A DNA stretch of 64,000 bases from Streptomyces sp. NRRL F-525 (GCF_000716605.1 NZ_JNXE01000043.1:37611-101610), one strand, 5' to 3'; shown: positions 44,417-53,274, counted from the stretch's first letter. Numbers and translations are program-made. The notes: a model not told the origin generated them from the sequence alone.

Positions 44417-45685
44417 GTGAGTAGAGAAAGAACCCGTCTCGTGCGTACGAGACGGACCTGGCGTGGAATTGCCGGGGCTGTTACGGCGGTTGTGCTGGTC
44501 GGTGGTGGTTTCGCCGTGGCCAATGCCTCGACCGACAGTCAGACGGGTACATCGGCCGCCGGCGTCAAGCGGCCGGTCGACAAGAAGGCCACCGGTGTCG
44601 GTGCCGTGGTCAGCGCGGCCAACGCGTTTCTGAACACGCTGGACGCCGACCAGCAGGCGGAGGTGCTGCTGGACTTCTCACAGGCGAACGCCACCGCCTG
44701 GTCGAACCTTCCGTGCGGCTCGTCCTGCCGTCCCGGCATCCAGCTGGGTTCCCTGACGGACACTCAACTCGCCGCCGCCATGCAGGTGGTGAAGCTCGCC
44801 ACGGGCACCGGCAAGGGCACCGGGTACGACCAGATCACGCAGATCATCAAGGCCGACGACGTGCTCAACGCCGCACAGAGCACCAGCTCCGCGGGTCCGG
44901 CGCCGTCGGACACCGCGTCGAGCACGGCCTCCGCCGACCCGTCCGCCAGCTCGACTGCCACGGATGCTCCGACCGACGTTCCGACCGGCACCCCGCCGTC
45001 CGGTGGCGCCGGCGGCGGTGGCATGGGCGGCTACGGAAGCGGCGTCTACTTCCTGGCGTTCCTTGGCACCCCCTCGGTTGACGGCACCTGGCAGTTGCAC
45101 TTCGGCGGGCACCACCTCGCCGTCAACGAGACCTACAAGAAGGGGAAGGTGGCGGGCGCCAGTCCGTTCTTCGTCGGGGTCGAGCCCAGCAGCTGGACCG
45201 CCGACGACGGCACCACGTACTCGCCCCTTGAGGCGCAGCGCAACGGCATGCTCGCGCTGACCGGGAGCCTGAGCACGGAGCAGCTGGCCACCGCGAAGCT
45301 GACCGAGTCGTTCAGCGATGTGCTCCTCGGCCCGGGGCAGGACGGCCAGTTCCCGGCGACCAAGGAAGGCATCAAGGTCAGCTCGCTGTCACCGAAGCAG
45401 AAGCAGCTGGTCCTGAAGGCCATCCACCCCTGGATCGCCAACGTGGACGACGCCACCGCGAAGAAGCTCATGAAGACGTACGAGCATGAGCTGAACCAGA
45501 CCTACGTCGGCTACTCCGGCGGCACCGCGCTGGACACCCAGGGCGACTACGTCCGCATCGACGGCCCCGGCGTGTGGATCGAGTTCGTCTGCCAGAACGG
45601 CCTTGTCTTCCAGGGCAAGGTCCACTACCACACGGTGTACCGCGACCACACCCGTGACTACGGCAGCGAGTTCACCTTCTCATGA
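44417..45685 (+). CDS. Secreted DUF3500 protein
   Basis: A 422-residue exported protein. GTG 44417 sits six bases after AAGGAG; an upstream extension to 44327 is unlikely. A twin-Arg-containing basic start and the helix IAGAVTAVVLVGGGFAVANA act as signal peptide or anchor. A Ser/Thr/Pro/Ala-rich linker interrupts the DUF3500 domain, whose core shows GTWQLHFGGHHLAVNETYKK, FFVGVEPSSW and, at the end, YHTVYRDHTRDYG. The His-rich sequence suggests metal or ligand binding, but function is unknown. It overlaps the next gene by four bases (ATGA). Confidence 0.88.
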   Translation: MSRERTRLVRTRRTWRGIAGAVTAVVLVGGGFAVANASTDSQTGTSAAGVKRPVDKKATGVGAVVSAANAFLNTLDADQQAEVLLDFSQANATAWSNLPCGSSCRPGIQLGSLTDTQLAAAMQVVKLATGTGKGTGYDQITQIIKADDVLNAAQSTSSAGPAPSDTASSTASADPSASSTATDAPTDVPTGTPPSGGAGGGGMGGYGSGVYFLAFLGTPSVDGTWQLHFGGHHLAVNETYKKGKVAGASPFFVGVEPSSWTADDGTTYSPLEAQRNGMLALTGSLSTEQLATAKLTESFSDVLLGPGQDGQFPATKEGIKVSSLSPKQKQLVLKAIHPWIANVDDATAKKLMKTYEHELNQTYVGYSGGTALDTQGDYVRIDGPGVWIEFVCQNGLVFQGKVHYHTVYRDHTRDYGSEFTFS

Positions 45686-47091
45686 CCCGACCGCGAACTT
45701 GGCTGACCACAGCGCTACTTCGCCTGGTGGCCGGGATCGCGATCGCGGTACCGGCGGCGCTCCTGCTCGGAGCGTCGCCGGCCGCCGCGCACCCGATGCC
45801 GCACTCTGTGGTCCAACTCGACGTGTACCAGGCCTCGGTGACCGCGCGGCTGGCGCTGCCGGTCGACGACTTCTCCCGGGCGAGCGGCATCGATCTCAAC
45901 ACGGTCAAGTCAACCGCCCTGGCCAGTAAGGCCGTTGCGATCCGTGCCTATCTAGCCGGGCACATCCGCCCGACCACCCCCAAGGGTGAGGCGTGGCAGG
46001 TCACCATCGGCGCGCTGAGCCTCAGCCGCACCGAGCAGACCTCCACCGGCCCGTACCGCGAGCTGATCGCGAAGGCCGTACTCACCCCGCCGACGGGAGC
46101 GGATGTACGGCACTTCATCCTTGGCTACGACGTGATCGTGCACCAAGTGGTCACGCATATAACGCTGGTGTCGGTTCGTCAGGACTGGGCCGCGGGTCGG
46201 GTCGAGGGTGACGGTGCCACGCAGGTGGGCACCATCCGTCTCGATGTCCGGCACATGAAGGTTCCGCCGCTGGTCGTCGACCTCGGCGAGGGGAGTGCCT
46301 GGCGTGGTTTCGTCGCCATGCTCGAACTGGGCGGCAACCACATCCTCACCGGTACCGATCATCTGCTGTTCCTGCTCATCCTGCTGCTGCCCGCACCGTT
46401 GTTGGCGGCCGGTGGGCGGTGGAGGGGTCTGGCCGGACCCCGGGCGGCCCTCTCGCGCATCGGCCTCATCACGCTGGCCTTCACCGTCGGCCACTCGGTC
46501 GCCCTGGCGGCAACTGCCCTCACCCGCTTCGAGATTCCCGGCCGGCCGGTCGAGGCGTTCATCGCGGCCAGCATCCTTGTCGGCGCGGTCCACGCGATCC
46601 GCCCGTTGTTCCCGGGCAAGGAAGCGATCGTGGCGGGTGTGTTCGGCCTGGGGCATGGCATGGCGTTCTCGTTCGTCCTCGCCGAAATGCACCTGTCCAC
46701 AGGCCAGTTGGCGACCAGCCTGCTGGCCTTCAACCTGGGCATCGAGCTCGTCCAACTCCTGTTGGTCTGCCTGGCGTTGCCGTCGCTGCTGGTCCTCGCG
46801 AGGTTGCGGGTGCAGCCCGTGCTGCGGGTGGGCGGTGCGCTGATCACGGCTACGGCGGCTGTCGGGTGGCTGGTGGATCGGGTGGGGCTGCCGAATCCGG
46901 TGGCCAGGGTGGCAGATAGTGCGGGGTCCCATACGACGGGGATGTTGACGGTGCTTGCGGTGGCGGCGGTCGGGGCGGGCGTGTGGACGCTGGTCGAACG
47001 CCAACGCAGGTGCAGGTCAGTGGAGTTGGAGGCAGACGCGGAGGCCGACGCGGAGTCCGTAGTCGGATCGGCGCTCTCCAGGGTGCCGTAG
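45682..47091 (+). CDS. HupE/UreJ family membrane protein
   Basis: A 469-residue protein with a signal peptide ending PAAAHPMPH, an extracellular domain of about 200 residues, and a C-terminal membrane domain with six or seven helices. The HupE_2 signature is GGNHILTGTDHLLFLLILLL, followed by GHSVALAATALTRF and GLGHGMAFSFVL; the conserved His and Asp residues suggest transport of a metal such as nickel, cobalt or copper. Translational coupling to the DUF3500 gene suggests they act together at the cell surface. Confidence 0.88.
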   Translation: MTRPRTWLTTALLRLVAGIAIAVPAALLLGASPAAAHPMPHSVVQLDVYQASVTARLALPVDDFSRASGIDLNTVKSTALASKAVAIRAYLAGHIRPTTPKGEAWQVTIGALSLSRTEQTSTGPYRELIAKAVLTPPTGADVRHFILGYDVIVHQVVTHITLVSVRQDWAAGRVEGDGATQVGTIRLDVRHMKVPPLVVDLGEGSAWRGFVAMLELGGNHILTGTDHLLFLLILLLPAPLLAAGGRWRGLAGPRAALSRIGLITLAFTVGHSVALAATALTRFEIPGRPVEAFIAASILVGAVHAIRPLFPGKEAIVAGVFGLGHGMAFSFVLAEMHLSTGQLATSLLAFNLGIELVQLLLVCLALPSLLVLARLRVQPVLRVGGALITATAAVGWLVDRVGLPNPVARVADSAGSHTTGMLTVLAVAAVGAGVWTLVERQRRCRSVELEADAEADAESVVGSALSRVP

Positions 47092-47182
47092 GGAGTGGGG
47101 GAGGGGGCGGGGCGGCCCGCGCGGGAAAACTTGCCGTCCCGGCATCTTTTCCACTCCGGCAAGTTCCAGTACGGTCCGGGGC

Positions 47183-47782
47183 GTGGCGGTGGAGGGCGGT
47201 CTACGGGAGCGCAAGAAGGCGCGGACGCGCGCCGCGTTGGCGAGCGCGGCGATGCGGCTGGCGTTGGAGCGCGGGCTGGAGAACGTCACCGCCGAGGCGA
47301 TCGCCGAGGCGGCGGACGTGTCGCCGCGCACCTTCCGCAACTACTTCTCCGGCAAGGAGGAGGCGATCGTCGCCGAGTTGGTCGACGGCATGGGGTACAT
47401 CGCCGAGGGACTGCGCGCCCGTCCGGCCGGTGAACCGCTGTGGGAATCGCTGCGGCACGCCCTGATGTTCTCGGCCTTCCTGCCGCCGGAGCAGCTTGAG
47501 CAACTGGCCGTCAAGGTACGGATGGTGATGGCGAGCAGGGCTCTGCTGGGTTCGCAACTGGCGATCTTCGAGCGGCTCGGCCAGGAGCTCGCCGTGGTCA
47601 TCGCCGAGCGCACGGGTACGGACGCGCGCAGCGATCTGTACCCGCGCCTGACCGCCGTTGTGGCGGCCAACGCGTTGAGGTTGGCGGTCTTCATGTGGCT
47701 GGAGAGCGACGGCGGTCTGGACCTCGCCGAGGTGACGGCCGACGCGCTCGCGCGACTGCGGGCCGGGCTTCCCGAGCCGTAG
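47183..47782 (+). CDS. TetR family transcriptional regulator
   Basis: A 199-residue repressor-type protein. The N-terminal helix-turn-helix is RTRAALASAAMRLALERG, VTAEAIAEAADVSPRTFRNYF, followed by a ligand-binding helical domain. GTG 47183. It is followed 25 bp later by the hydrolase gene, which it may regulate together with itself; no clear palindromic operator was found in the 91 bp upstream. Confidence 0.92.
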   Translation: MAVEGGLRERKKARTRAALASAAMRLALERGLENVTAEAIAEAADVSPRTFRNYFSGKEEAIVAELVDGMGYIAEGLRARPAGEPLWESLRHALMFSAFLPPEQLEQLAVKVRMVMASRALLGSQLAIFERLGQELAVVIAERTGTDARSDLYPRLTAVVAANALRLAVFMWLESDGGLDLAEVTADALARLRAGLPEP

Positions 47783-47807
47783 GGACATCGATGAGGAGGC
47801 ATCACTC

Positions 47808-49280
47808 ATGAACACGAGACGTGCGGTGTTGGCCGTGGTGGCGAGCACCTGTCTGTTCTTAGGGTTGTTAGGGGTCTCGGCGCCAACTTCCGGCGCTGCG
47901 AGCGCAGTTGGCCCGGAGGTCACCGGTCCGGTCACCGGCGGCAACGGTGCCGTCGTACTACAAGGCACGTCGTTCGACCTGGGCAGCGTGGGATACACGC
48001 AGTCGGAGTTCTTCCTCTCCGGCACCGCCACCTCGTACACCTCGGCCAACCCGCTGGGCTCGGACGGCCGTTGGGACGTGACGCCGGCGAGCAGCGCGCC
48101 GTACACGACCAGGATTGTCATGAACAGGCCATCGAACCCGGCCCGTTTCAACGGGACGGTCGTGGTGGAGTGGCTCAACGTCTCCGCCGGTCTGGACACG
48201 GCCCCGGAGTGGATCTACACCCACAATGAACTGATCCGCGAGGGCTACGCCTGGATCGGCGTCTCCGCCCAGGCTGTCGGCGTGGCCGCGACGAAGGCCG
48301 TGGACCCGGTCCGTTACGCGGCCCTGTCCCACCCGGGTGACAGCTACTCCTACGACATCTTCACCCAGGCCGGACAGGCCGTACGGGACTCCGCGGCCAA
48401 GATCCTCGGCGGGCTCCGGCCCCGTACCGTGCTGGCCGAGGGCGAGTCCCAGTCCGCGTTCCGCCTCACGACGTACATCGATGCGGTCCAGCCCCTGGCG
48501 CGCGCGTACGACGGATTCCTCGTCCACAGCAGGGCCGGATTCGCTGCGGCCCTCTCGCAGGCGCCCCAGGCGGACGTGCCCACCCCTGCGGCCGTCGAGT
48601 TCCGTACCGACACGGACGTTCCGGTGCTCACCGTGCAGACCGAGACCGACCTGATGCTCCTGGGATATCTGACGGCTCGTCAACCCGACACTGGGCGGCT
48701 GCGGTTCTGGGAGGTGGCGGGGACCGCGCACGCGGACGACTACGTCGCGAACGTCGGCGCCGCGGACACGGGCAACGGGGCGGTGAGCGCTGGGGAGTTG
48801 GACGCCATGCTCGACCCGCCGACCGGGACCCCCGCCTTCTCCTGCGCCGACCCGATCAACACCGGCCCGGCACACTACGTCATGGACGGCGCCCAACACG
48901 CCCTGCGCAGCTGGGTGTTGACCGGGATCCCGCCGGCCAAGACCTCTCCGTTGCAGGTGACCACCAGTAGCGACGGCACACCCGCGTTCGTCCTGGACGC
49001 CAACGGCAACGCCACCGGCGGAATCCGCACGCCGGCCGTCGACGCGCCCGTCGCCGCCCTGTCCGGCCTCGGCCAGACCGGAACGGCGCAGTTCTGCTTC
49101 CTCTTCGGTACGACGACCCCGTTCACCGCCGCCAAGTTGGCCGCGCTGTACCCCACGCACGCGGAGTTCGTGAGGCAGTGGGCGGCTCGGACGGCGGCCG
49201 CGGTGGCCGCGGGGACGATCCGGCCCGCCGACGGGGCGGACCTTGTCGAGGCGGCGGTGAGGTCCGGCATCGGAGGGTGA
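47808..49280 (+). CDS. Secreted alpha/beta hydrolase-domain protein
   Basis: A 490-residue exported protein with signal peptide (VLAVVASTCLFLGLLGVSAPTSGA). The alpha/beta hydrolase domain (Abhydrolase_10 type) has RFNGTVVVEWLNVSAG, GYAWIGVSAQAVGV, nucleophile elbow AEGESQSAFRL (Ser in GESQS), and a late His in GTAHADDYV. Substrate unknown. GAGGAGG precedes the ATG. Likely co-transcribed with the TetR gene. Confidence 0.85.
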   Translation: MNTRRAVLAVVASTCLFLGLLGVSAPTSGAASAVGPEVTGPVTGGNGAVVLQGTSFDLGSVGYTQSEFFLSGTATSYTSANPLGSDGRWDVTPASSAPYTTRIVMNRPSNPARFNGTVVVEWLNVSAGLDTAPEWIYTHNELIREGYAWIGVSAQAVGVAATKAVDPVRYAALSHPGDSYSYDIFTQAGQAVRDSAAKILGGLRPRTVLAEGESQSAFRLTTYIDAVQPLARAYDGFLVHSRAGFAAALSQAPQADVPTPAAVEFRTDTDVPVLTVQTETDLMLLGYLTARQPDTGRLRFWEVAGTAHADDYVANVGAADTGNGAVSAGELDAMLDPPTGTPAFSCADPINTGPAHYVMDGAQHALRSWVLTGIPPAKTSPLQVTTSSDGTPAFVLDANGNATGGIRTPAVDAPVAALSGLGQTGTAQFCFLFGTTTPFTAAKLAALYPTHAEFVRQWAARTAAAVAAGTIRPADGADLVEAAVRSGIGG

Positions 49281-49316
49281 GGGATTGGGGGGAGAGGGAG
49301 GAGGGAGGGAGGAGGT

Positions 49317-49360
49317 GAGCGGGTGCGGCCCGGGGTTGGACCCCCGGACCGCACCCGCTC
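49317..49360. terminator. Hairpin between convergent hydrolase and secreted-protein genes
   Basis: Perfect 12-bp outer arms (GAGCGGGTGCGG, 49317-49328, with 49349-49360) plus a C/G-rich inner stem. An unusual purine-only tract (about 49277-49318) runs directly into it. Confidence 0.85.
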
Positions 49361-49383
49361 ACTACCAACTCAGTACTCGGGGC

Positions 49384-50343
49384 TCAGGAGGAGAGCCACT
49401 CCGTGGCGTTGAGGGCGAGGGCGGCGTTGGTGGCGCCGGTGTCGTTCCAGCCGTCGTAGAGCGTGTTGCCGGACTGGCCGGTGCCGTCGTCGATCGGTGA
49501 ACTGTCGCCCCAGAACGCCACCTTGCCGCTGCCGAAGGTGCTGGTGGCGAAGAAGGCGCCGGTGTTGCCGGAGTAACCGGAGCGGTACAGCAGCCCCTTG
49601 GCGGCGGAGTTGTCGGCGGGCTTGATCGTGGCCGTGGTGCCGTTGGCGATGAGGCTCTTGGTGACGGTGCCGAAGGAGCCGTGCAGCACGGGGTTGGTGC
49701 TGTCGCTGATGGCGGCCGGGTAGCCGGAGGTGATGTTCAGCGAGTCGATGGAGAAACCGAACGGGTCGGTCGAGTCGACGCTGTTGTTCGTCATCAGGTC
49801 GTTGAGGATCTGGACCGCGTCGTAGCCGTCGTTGTTGCGGTCGGACCCGGTGTGGTCGGAGATCATGAACAGCCCGCCGCCGGCCTTCACGAAGTTCATG
49901 ATGGCCGTCTTCTCGGCGGTCGTGAACTTGATGTTCGGCTCGGGCAGCACGAGCGTGTCGAAGTTCGAGAGGTCGGTGGCCGACGAGCCGCCGTAAGTCA
50001 GCGCGCTGGTCGCGGTCTTGAGGCTGTAGTCGCCGGTCTTCTGCAGGGCGATGCCCCACGAGGACAGCGCCCCGGTCCAGTCCTTGTCGGAGGAGGGGGA
50101 GGAGTCCTGGGACAGCGGGTCGGGCTTGCTGGTGGAGATGATCCAGTCCGCGTTGCCCGCCTCCTCGGCGTGGCCGTCGTCGAACAGCACGCGGTGCGTG
50201 GTGGCCGCGTGCGCGGGGGTGACGGTGGCCGCCTGGACGGCTGCGCCTGTGGCGAGCATGCCGAGGACGGTGAGAGCGGTGGTGAACCTGTGGCGTGACG
50301 TGAAGACGCTTGTGCGTGTCATGGACTTGCCAAAGCTGAGCAT
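49384..50343 (-). CDS. Secreted protein with a glutamine amidotransferase-like fold
   Basis: A 319-residue exported protein. ATG 50343 has GGAGG eight bases upstream; an inner ATG 50322 lacks one. The signal peptide ends around TPAHAATTH. Mature sequence shows alternating strands and helices (HRVLFDDGHAEEAGNADW, FDTLVLPEPNIKFTTAEKT, VKAGGGLFMISDHTGSDRNNDG, KVAFWGDSSPIDDGTG), as in secreted proteins with a class I amidotransferase-like domain. The catalytic Cys expected of real amidotransferases is absent, so it may be a binding protein or a hydrolase of another type. Confidence 0.68.
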   Translation of the reverse strand: MLSFGKSMTRTSVFTSRHRFTTALTVLGMLATGAAVQAATVTPAHAATTHRVLFDDGHAEEAGNADWIISTSKPDPLSQDSSPSSDKDWTGALSSWGIALQKTGDYSLKTATSALTYGGSSATDLSNFDTLVLPEPNIKFTTAEKTAIMNFVKAGGGLFMISDHTGSDRNNDGYDAVQILNDLMTNNSVDSTDPFGFSIDSLNITSGYPAAISDSTNPVLHGSFGTVTKSLIANGTTATIKPADNSAAKGLLYRSGYSGNTGAFFATSTFGSGKVAFWGDSSPIDDGTGQSGNTLYDGWNDTGATNAALALNATEWLSS

Positions 50344-50677
50344 CCGGTGAACCTCCGTGAGTGGGGGGATTCCATCAGTGGGGGGTGGAATGAACAGGGG
50401 TGCGGGTGCGGGTGTGTTGGGCGTTGCGGGTGCTGCTGGTGTTGTCGAGTGGGGCGAATCTTCGCGCGTAGAACGGTAGTTGAGTGATCACCGATCGGCG
50501 CACGGGAGGACGGTACACAGAAGATCGGGGTCGCCGGGAGACTCTCTCGGCTGTTCACGTAGATCTCTTACTCGGCGATACCGGGGGTGGGGAAATGGCG
50601 CGGTGCCGGGCGCAATGACGCGTGGCGGCCCGGCACCGAAGTGCTGACGTAGTGGTGTTGAGGTGCTGCCGAACCGT
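50344..50677. other. 334-bp gap between two minus-strand secreted-protein genes
   Basis: Contains a terminator for the upstream gene at 50602-50637 and an inverted repeat ATTCCA (50369-50374) / TGGAAT (50386-50391) just ahead of the 49384-50343 gene that could be an operator. G/T-rich sequence otherwise; no gene. Confidence 0.55.
50602..50637 (-). terminator. Terminator after the 50678-51529 gene
   Basis: Perfect 10-bp arms GGTGCCGGGC (50602-50611) and 50628-50637, about 41 bp beyond the stop codon on the minus strand; no strong T-run. Confidence 0.65.
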
Positions 50678-51529
50678 TTACCGGACGTCGACGAAGTCGC
50701 CGGGCGCTGTGGCCGCGGCGGTGGTGGCGGTGCCCGCGAAGACGTAGCGGTAGTAACCGTCGACCGTGGCCTTCGTGGTGGTCTTCAGGACGCCGGTGCT
50801 GTTGGTCTTGATCGTCTTGAGGGTGGTGTAGGTGCTGCTGCTCTTCTTCCGGAACTGCAGCTTCACCGGCTGGGACACGTACCCCGCGTACTTGCCCGTC
50901 GACCAGTTCGCGCGGGCGAGCTTGCCCGTGACCGTGATGGTCTTGCCCTTCTTGACCGGCTCGGGCGTGGCGTCGGCGGTCAGCGTGGAGGCCTTCTTGA
51001 TCGAGGCGGTGGCGACGTCGTCGTTGTAACTGGCGTTCGCGTACAGGTCCCAGGCCCCCAGGAACAGCTTCCAGGTCCCGGCCACGCCGTTGTCCTTCAT
51101 GTCTGTGGCGGGGTGGATGTTGAAGACGGCCTTGCAGGTGTACGTGCCCTGGGTCGCCGTCTCCGTGCAGGCGGGGTCGTCGTCCGTCCCCAGGCCGCCG
51201 GTGATGCCGTCCTCGGTCGAACTGTCGGTCCCCTGCCACAGGAAGGCCTCGGTGAGCGCGATACCGCTCGCGTTCGTGGCGGTGTACGTGACGGTGACGG
51301 ACTTCGTGCCGGTGGTACCGAGGACGATGTCCTTGCCGCCGTTGATGACGGCGTGCGAGAACTTGGTGCTGCCCGAGGAGTCTCTGGGCTGAACGGCTTT
51401 CGCGGCAAGGGAAGTTAGCCCCGCCGCCACACTCGGACGCTCCGCCGCCTGGGCGACGACCGGAAGCGCGAGCGCGGACAGGACGACGGCACCGGAAACA
51501 ACGGCGGCAGCTGCAACACGTATACGCAT
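50678..51529 (-). CDS. Secreted Ig-like protein of unknown function
   Basis: A 283-residue exported protein from ATG 51529. Signal peptide AAAAVVSGAVVLSALALPVVAQA. The mature part is rich in Thr, Lys and Ser with Ig-like beta strands: VTVTYTATNASGIALTEAFL, a Cys-containing segment TGTYTCKAVFNIHPATDM, and a C-terminal domain LTADATPEPVKKGKTITVTG ... VDGYYRYVFAGT that recurs in actinobacterial cell-surface proteins. Two Cys (PACTE, YTCKA) could form a disulfide. Function not recognised. Confidence 0.72.
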   Translation of the reverse strand: MRIRVAAAAVVSGAVVLSALALPVVAQAAERPSVAAGLTSLAAKAVQPRDSSGSTKFSHAVINGGKDIVLGTTGTKSVTVTYTATNASGIALTEAFLWQGTDSSTEDGITGGLGTDDDPACTETATQGTYTCKAVFNIHPATDMKDNGVAGTWKLFLGAWDLYANASYNDDVATASIKKASTLTADATPEPVKKGKTITVTGKLARANWSTGKYAGYVSQPVKLQFRKKSSSTYTTLKTIKTNSTGVLKTTTKATVDGYYRYVFAGTATTAAATAPGDFVDVR

Positions 51530-51642
51530 GAAACCCCCACAGGAACCTGAGAGGCCCGCCCAAGTCTCCCCTTGGCCGGGCCTGTTGATCTCCGCATGAT
51601 ATGGACTCAGGTCGGAAATGGTGAAGATCTCTTGTGCAATAA

Positions 51643-51771
51643 GTGCGTAACGGACCAGTGGGGCTTGGGAGTTGGTATCGACCGGGTTTCGGCGATGAGG
51701 ACCCCGCCGCCCAGGCATACGGTTACGGCTTCGACCGCGAACCGGGCGACGCCAAGGAGGCCTTGAAGTGA
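51643..51771 (+). CDS. Possible short ORF or remnant coupled to the next gene
   Basis: A 42-codon frame from GTG 51643 whose second half (GDEDPAAQAYGYGFDREPGD, then AKEALK) has good codon bias and overlaps the next start by GTGA. Upstream the same frame is closed by stops at 51622 and 51640. It may be the 3' remnant of a deleted gene or a small coupled peptide. Weak evidence. Confidence 0.3.
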   Translation: MRNGPVGLGSWYRPGFGDEDPAAQAYGYGFDREPGDAKEALK

Positions 51772-52106
51772 CCACACCTGTGCGCTCGCAGGTACGGGAG
51801 CCCCGCGGCCCGCGCACCCGCATCGCGTCCGCGCTCTGCGCCCTCGTCCTCGCCCTGGGCCACCTGGTGACGGCGTATCTGACGCTTCTCGCCCACCTGG
51901 CGGACCCGGCGGGCCCCTGGGACAGCGAGTCGGTCTCCCACTCGAACTTCGCGGCGGGCTCCGCCCTGACGCTTGCCGCTGTGACCGCTGGGATGACCTG
52001 GGTGTTCGTCAAGGGGGGATGGGTCCGGAGGTGGTGGTACGTGATTCCTTCGGCGCTGGCTGTCGCTGCGCTGCTTCGGCTTACCGTGCTGGTTCCGGAA
52101 CTCTGA
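51768..52106 (+). CDS. Small integral membrane protein
   Basis: A 112-residue protein starting GTG 51768 behind AAGGAGG. Three membrane segments: ASALCALVLALGHLVTAYLT, SALTLAAVTAGMTWVFV and YVIPSALAVAALLRLTVLV. No family recognised. The gene stands alone at the edge of the accessory region. Confidence 0.7.
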   Translation: MTTPVRSQVREPRGPRTRIASALCALVLALGHLVTAYLTLLAHLADPAGPWDSESVSHSNFAAGSALTLAAVTAGMTWVFVKGGWVRRWWYVIPSALAVAALLRLTVLVPEL

Positions 52107-52161
52107 CCCTGGATTCACAAAGGGGCGGCGTTGGTGGTGCTCTCTGAGACTGGGGCGTAAG

Positions 52162-52611
52162 TCACGCATCACTGGAGGACATCGGCAGCGAAATTCGACC
52201 TGTGAGCAGGATGGCGTGGTTGGCGAAGAGCGCGTCGAGGTCGATTCGTCGGCGGATGTACGCCGTCCAGGTCGTGCGCGGCAGATCCGTGTACGCGGCG
52301 ACGACGCGCGCCCGGTTTGCCTGGGTAAGGATCCAACGTGCCCGGTCTGCATCGTTGTTTCGGCCGCCAAGGCTCTGCGCGAGCCGCCACAACTCCTCAC
52401 CCTCGCTGAGTACGTCGACGACGGCGACGAGGCCGATGTCGCCCAGACCGCGCTCGTCGCTGGACTGGGTGGTGTACGCGAGGGTGAGGGCTTCGAGGGG
52501 GAAGACGGTGACGCGGCTGGTTGCGGTCAGCTCGGTCAGGGACACGAGATGGTGGTCCGTTTCTGGCGGCGAGGGGGTTGGGTCGGCTCCGGGGGAGAGC
52601 GGACCAACCAC
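52162..52611 (-). CDS. Hypothetical protein, last of a three-gene minus-strand group
   Basis: A 149-residue protein if GTG 52611 is used (127 if GTG 52545). The frame is open further upstream, but that part overlaps another gene. The predicted fold is alpha/beta: HLVSLTELTATSRVTVFPLE, GDIGLVAVVDVLSEGEELWR, ADRARWILTQANRARVVAAY, then IDLDALFANHAILLTGRI. The VVAVVDV- and long-helix pattern hints at a small regulatory or nucleotide-binding protein, but no motif is diagnostic. It starts 27 bp after the Cys-rich gene and is probably in the same transcript. Confidence 0.6.
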   Translation of the reverse strand: MVGPLSPGADPTPSPPETDHHLVSLTELTATSRVTVFPLEALTLAYTTQSSDERGLGDIGLVAVVDVLSEGEELWRLAQSLGGRNNDADRARWILTQANRARVVAAYTDLPRTTWTAYIRRRIDLDALFANHAILLTGRISLPMSSSDA

Positions 52612-52637
52612 CTTTGAGGGGTGGCTGGTTGTGCTGG

Positions 52638-53075
52638 TCAGCAGCAGGGGCCGTCGCCACAGCAGGCGGGTGCGTTGCATTCGGCGGCTGTGCCCCACAG
52701 TTCGTCGTCGACCTCGAAGCCGGCCGCCCGGATCTTGTTGACGACCGAGGTCATCAGGCCCCCGGTCCGCGTCTTGCTGTTCGGCTGGTGATGCAGGAAG
52801 TAACCGAACTGCTCCTGACACCAGTTGGCGTACCAGTCGGTGTGAAGGATGAGCGTGTGCCAGCCGGGGTCTACCTGTTGGGACGGGGCCATGGAGGCGC
52901 CTTCGCCCGTGGAGCCCATGACGAAGACCAGGGCGAGTGCCTGGTCGACGACACGGTCCGCCACAGCACGTTCGAGGCCGTACTCGTCGGCGCAGAACGC
53001 GGCGAGCTTGGCGAAGTCGATGTTGGTGACGAGGGAACGGCCGGTACGGGTCGTGGTGGCTACGGCAGTGGTCAT
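52638..53075 (-). CDS. Hypothetical protein with a cysteine-rich C-terminal tail
   Basis: A 145-residue protein from ATG 53075 (AAGG upstream). The body is helical (VTNIDFAKLAAFCADEYGLE, ADRVVDQALALVFVMG) with a conserved-looking HTDWYANWCQEQFGYFLHH segment. The last 14 residues are ECNAPACCGDGPCC, six Cys in a short tail that could bind a metal cluster or form disulfides. No family recognised; metal storage, a redox tail or a modified peptide precursor are open possibilities. Preceded by CCCGAAAG direct repeats. Confidence 0.68.
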   Translation of the reverse strand: MTTAVATTTRTGRSLVTNIDFAKLAAFCADEYGLERAVADRVVDQALALVFVMGSTGEGASMAPSQQVDPGWHTLILHTDWYANWCQEQFGYFLHHQPNSKTRTGGLMTSVVNKIRAAGFEVDDELWGTAAECNAPACCGDGPCC

Positions 53076-53274
53076 CGCATGCCTTCTTTCGCGTTCGTGC
53101 CCAGGCTTGGCGGGGTCGGACCCGGCGGCCTTTCGGGTGCTGGTGGGGTTGTGTGGAGCACTGCTTCACCTCGTGGCTGAGGGACTTTCGGGCAGCCCAC
53201 TTTCGGGAGCGACGCACGGGCGTCACGCATTCAGGAGAGGGATCTTCCAGACCGCCGTACGGCATGGCGAAGGC

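Noticed and set aside
49384..50343. Active class I glutamine amidotransferase
   Set aside because: The fold-like pattern is present but no nucleophilic Cys motif is visible, so only the fold resemblance is reported.
52638..52690. Cys-rich tail as a lanthipeptide or thiopeptide core
   Set aside because: No Ser/Thr to pair with Cys in the tail and no modifying enzyme nearby; kept only as an open question.
52638..53265. N-terminal extension of the 52162-52611 frame
   Set aside because: It overlaps the 145-residue gene in another frame and is Arg-rich, with no homology-like pattern; GTG 52611 or 52545 is more credible.
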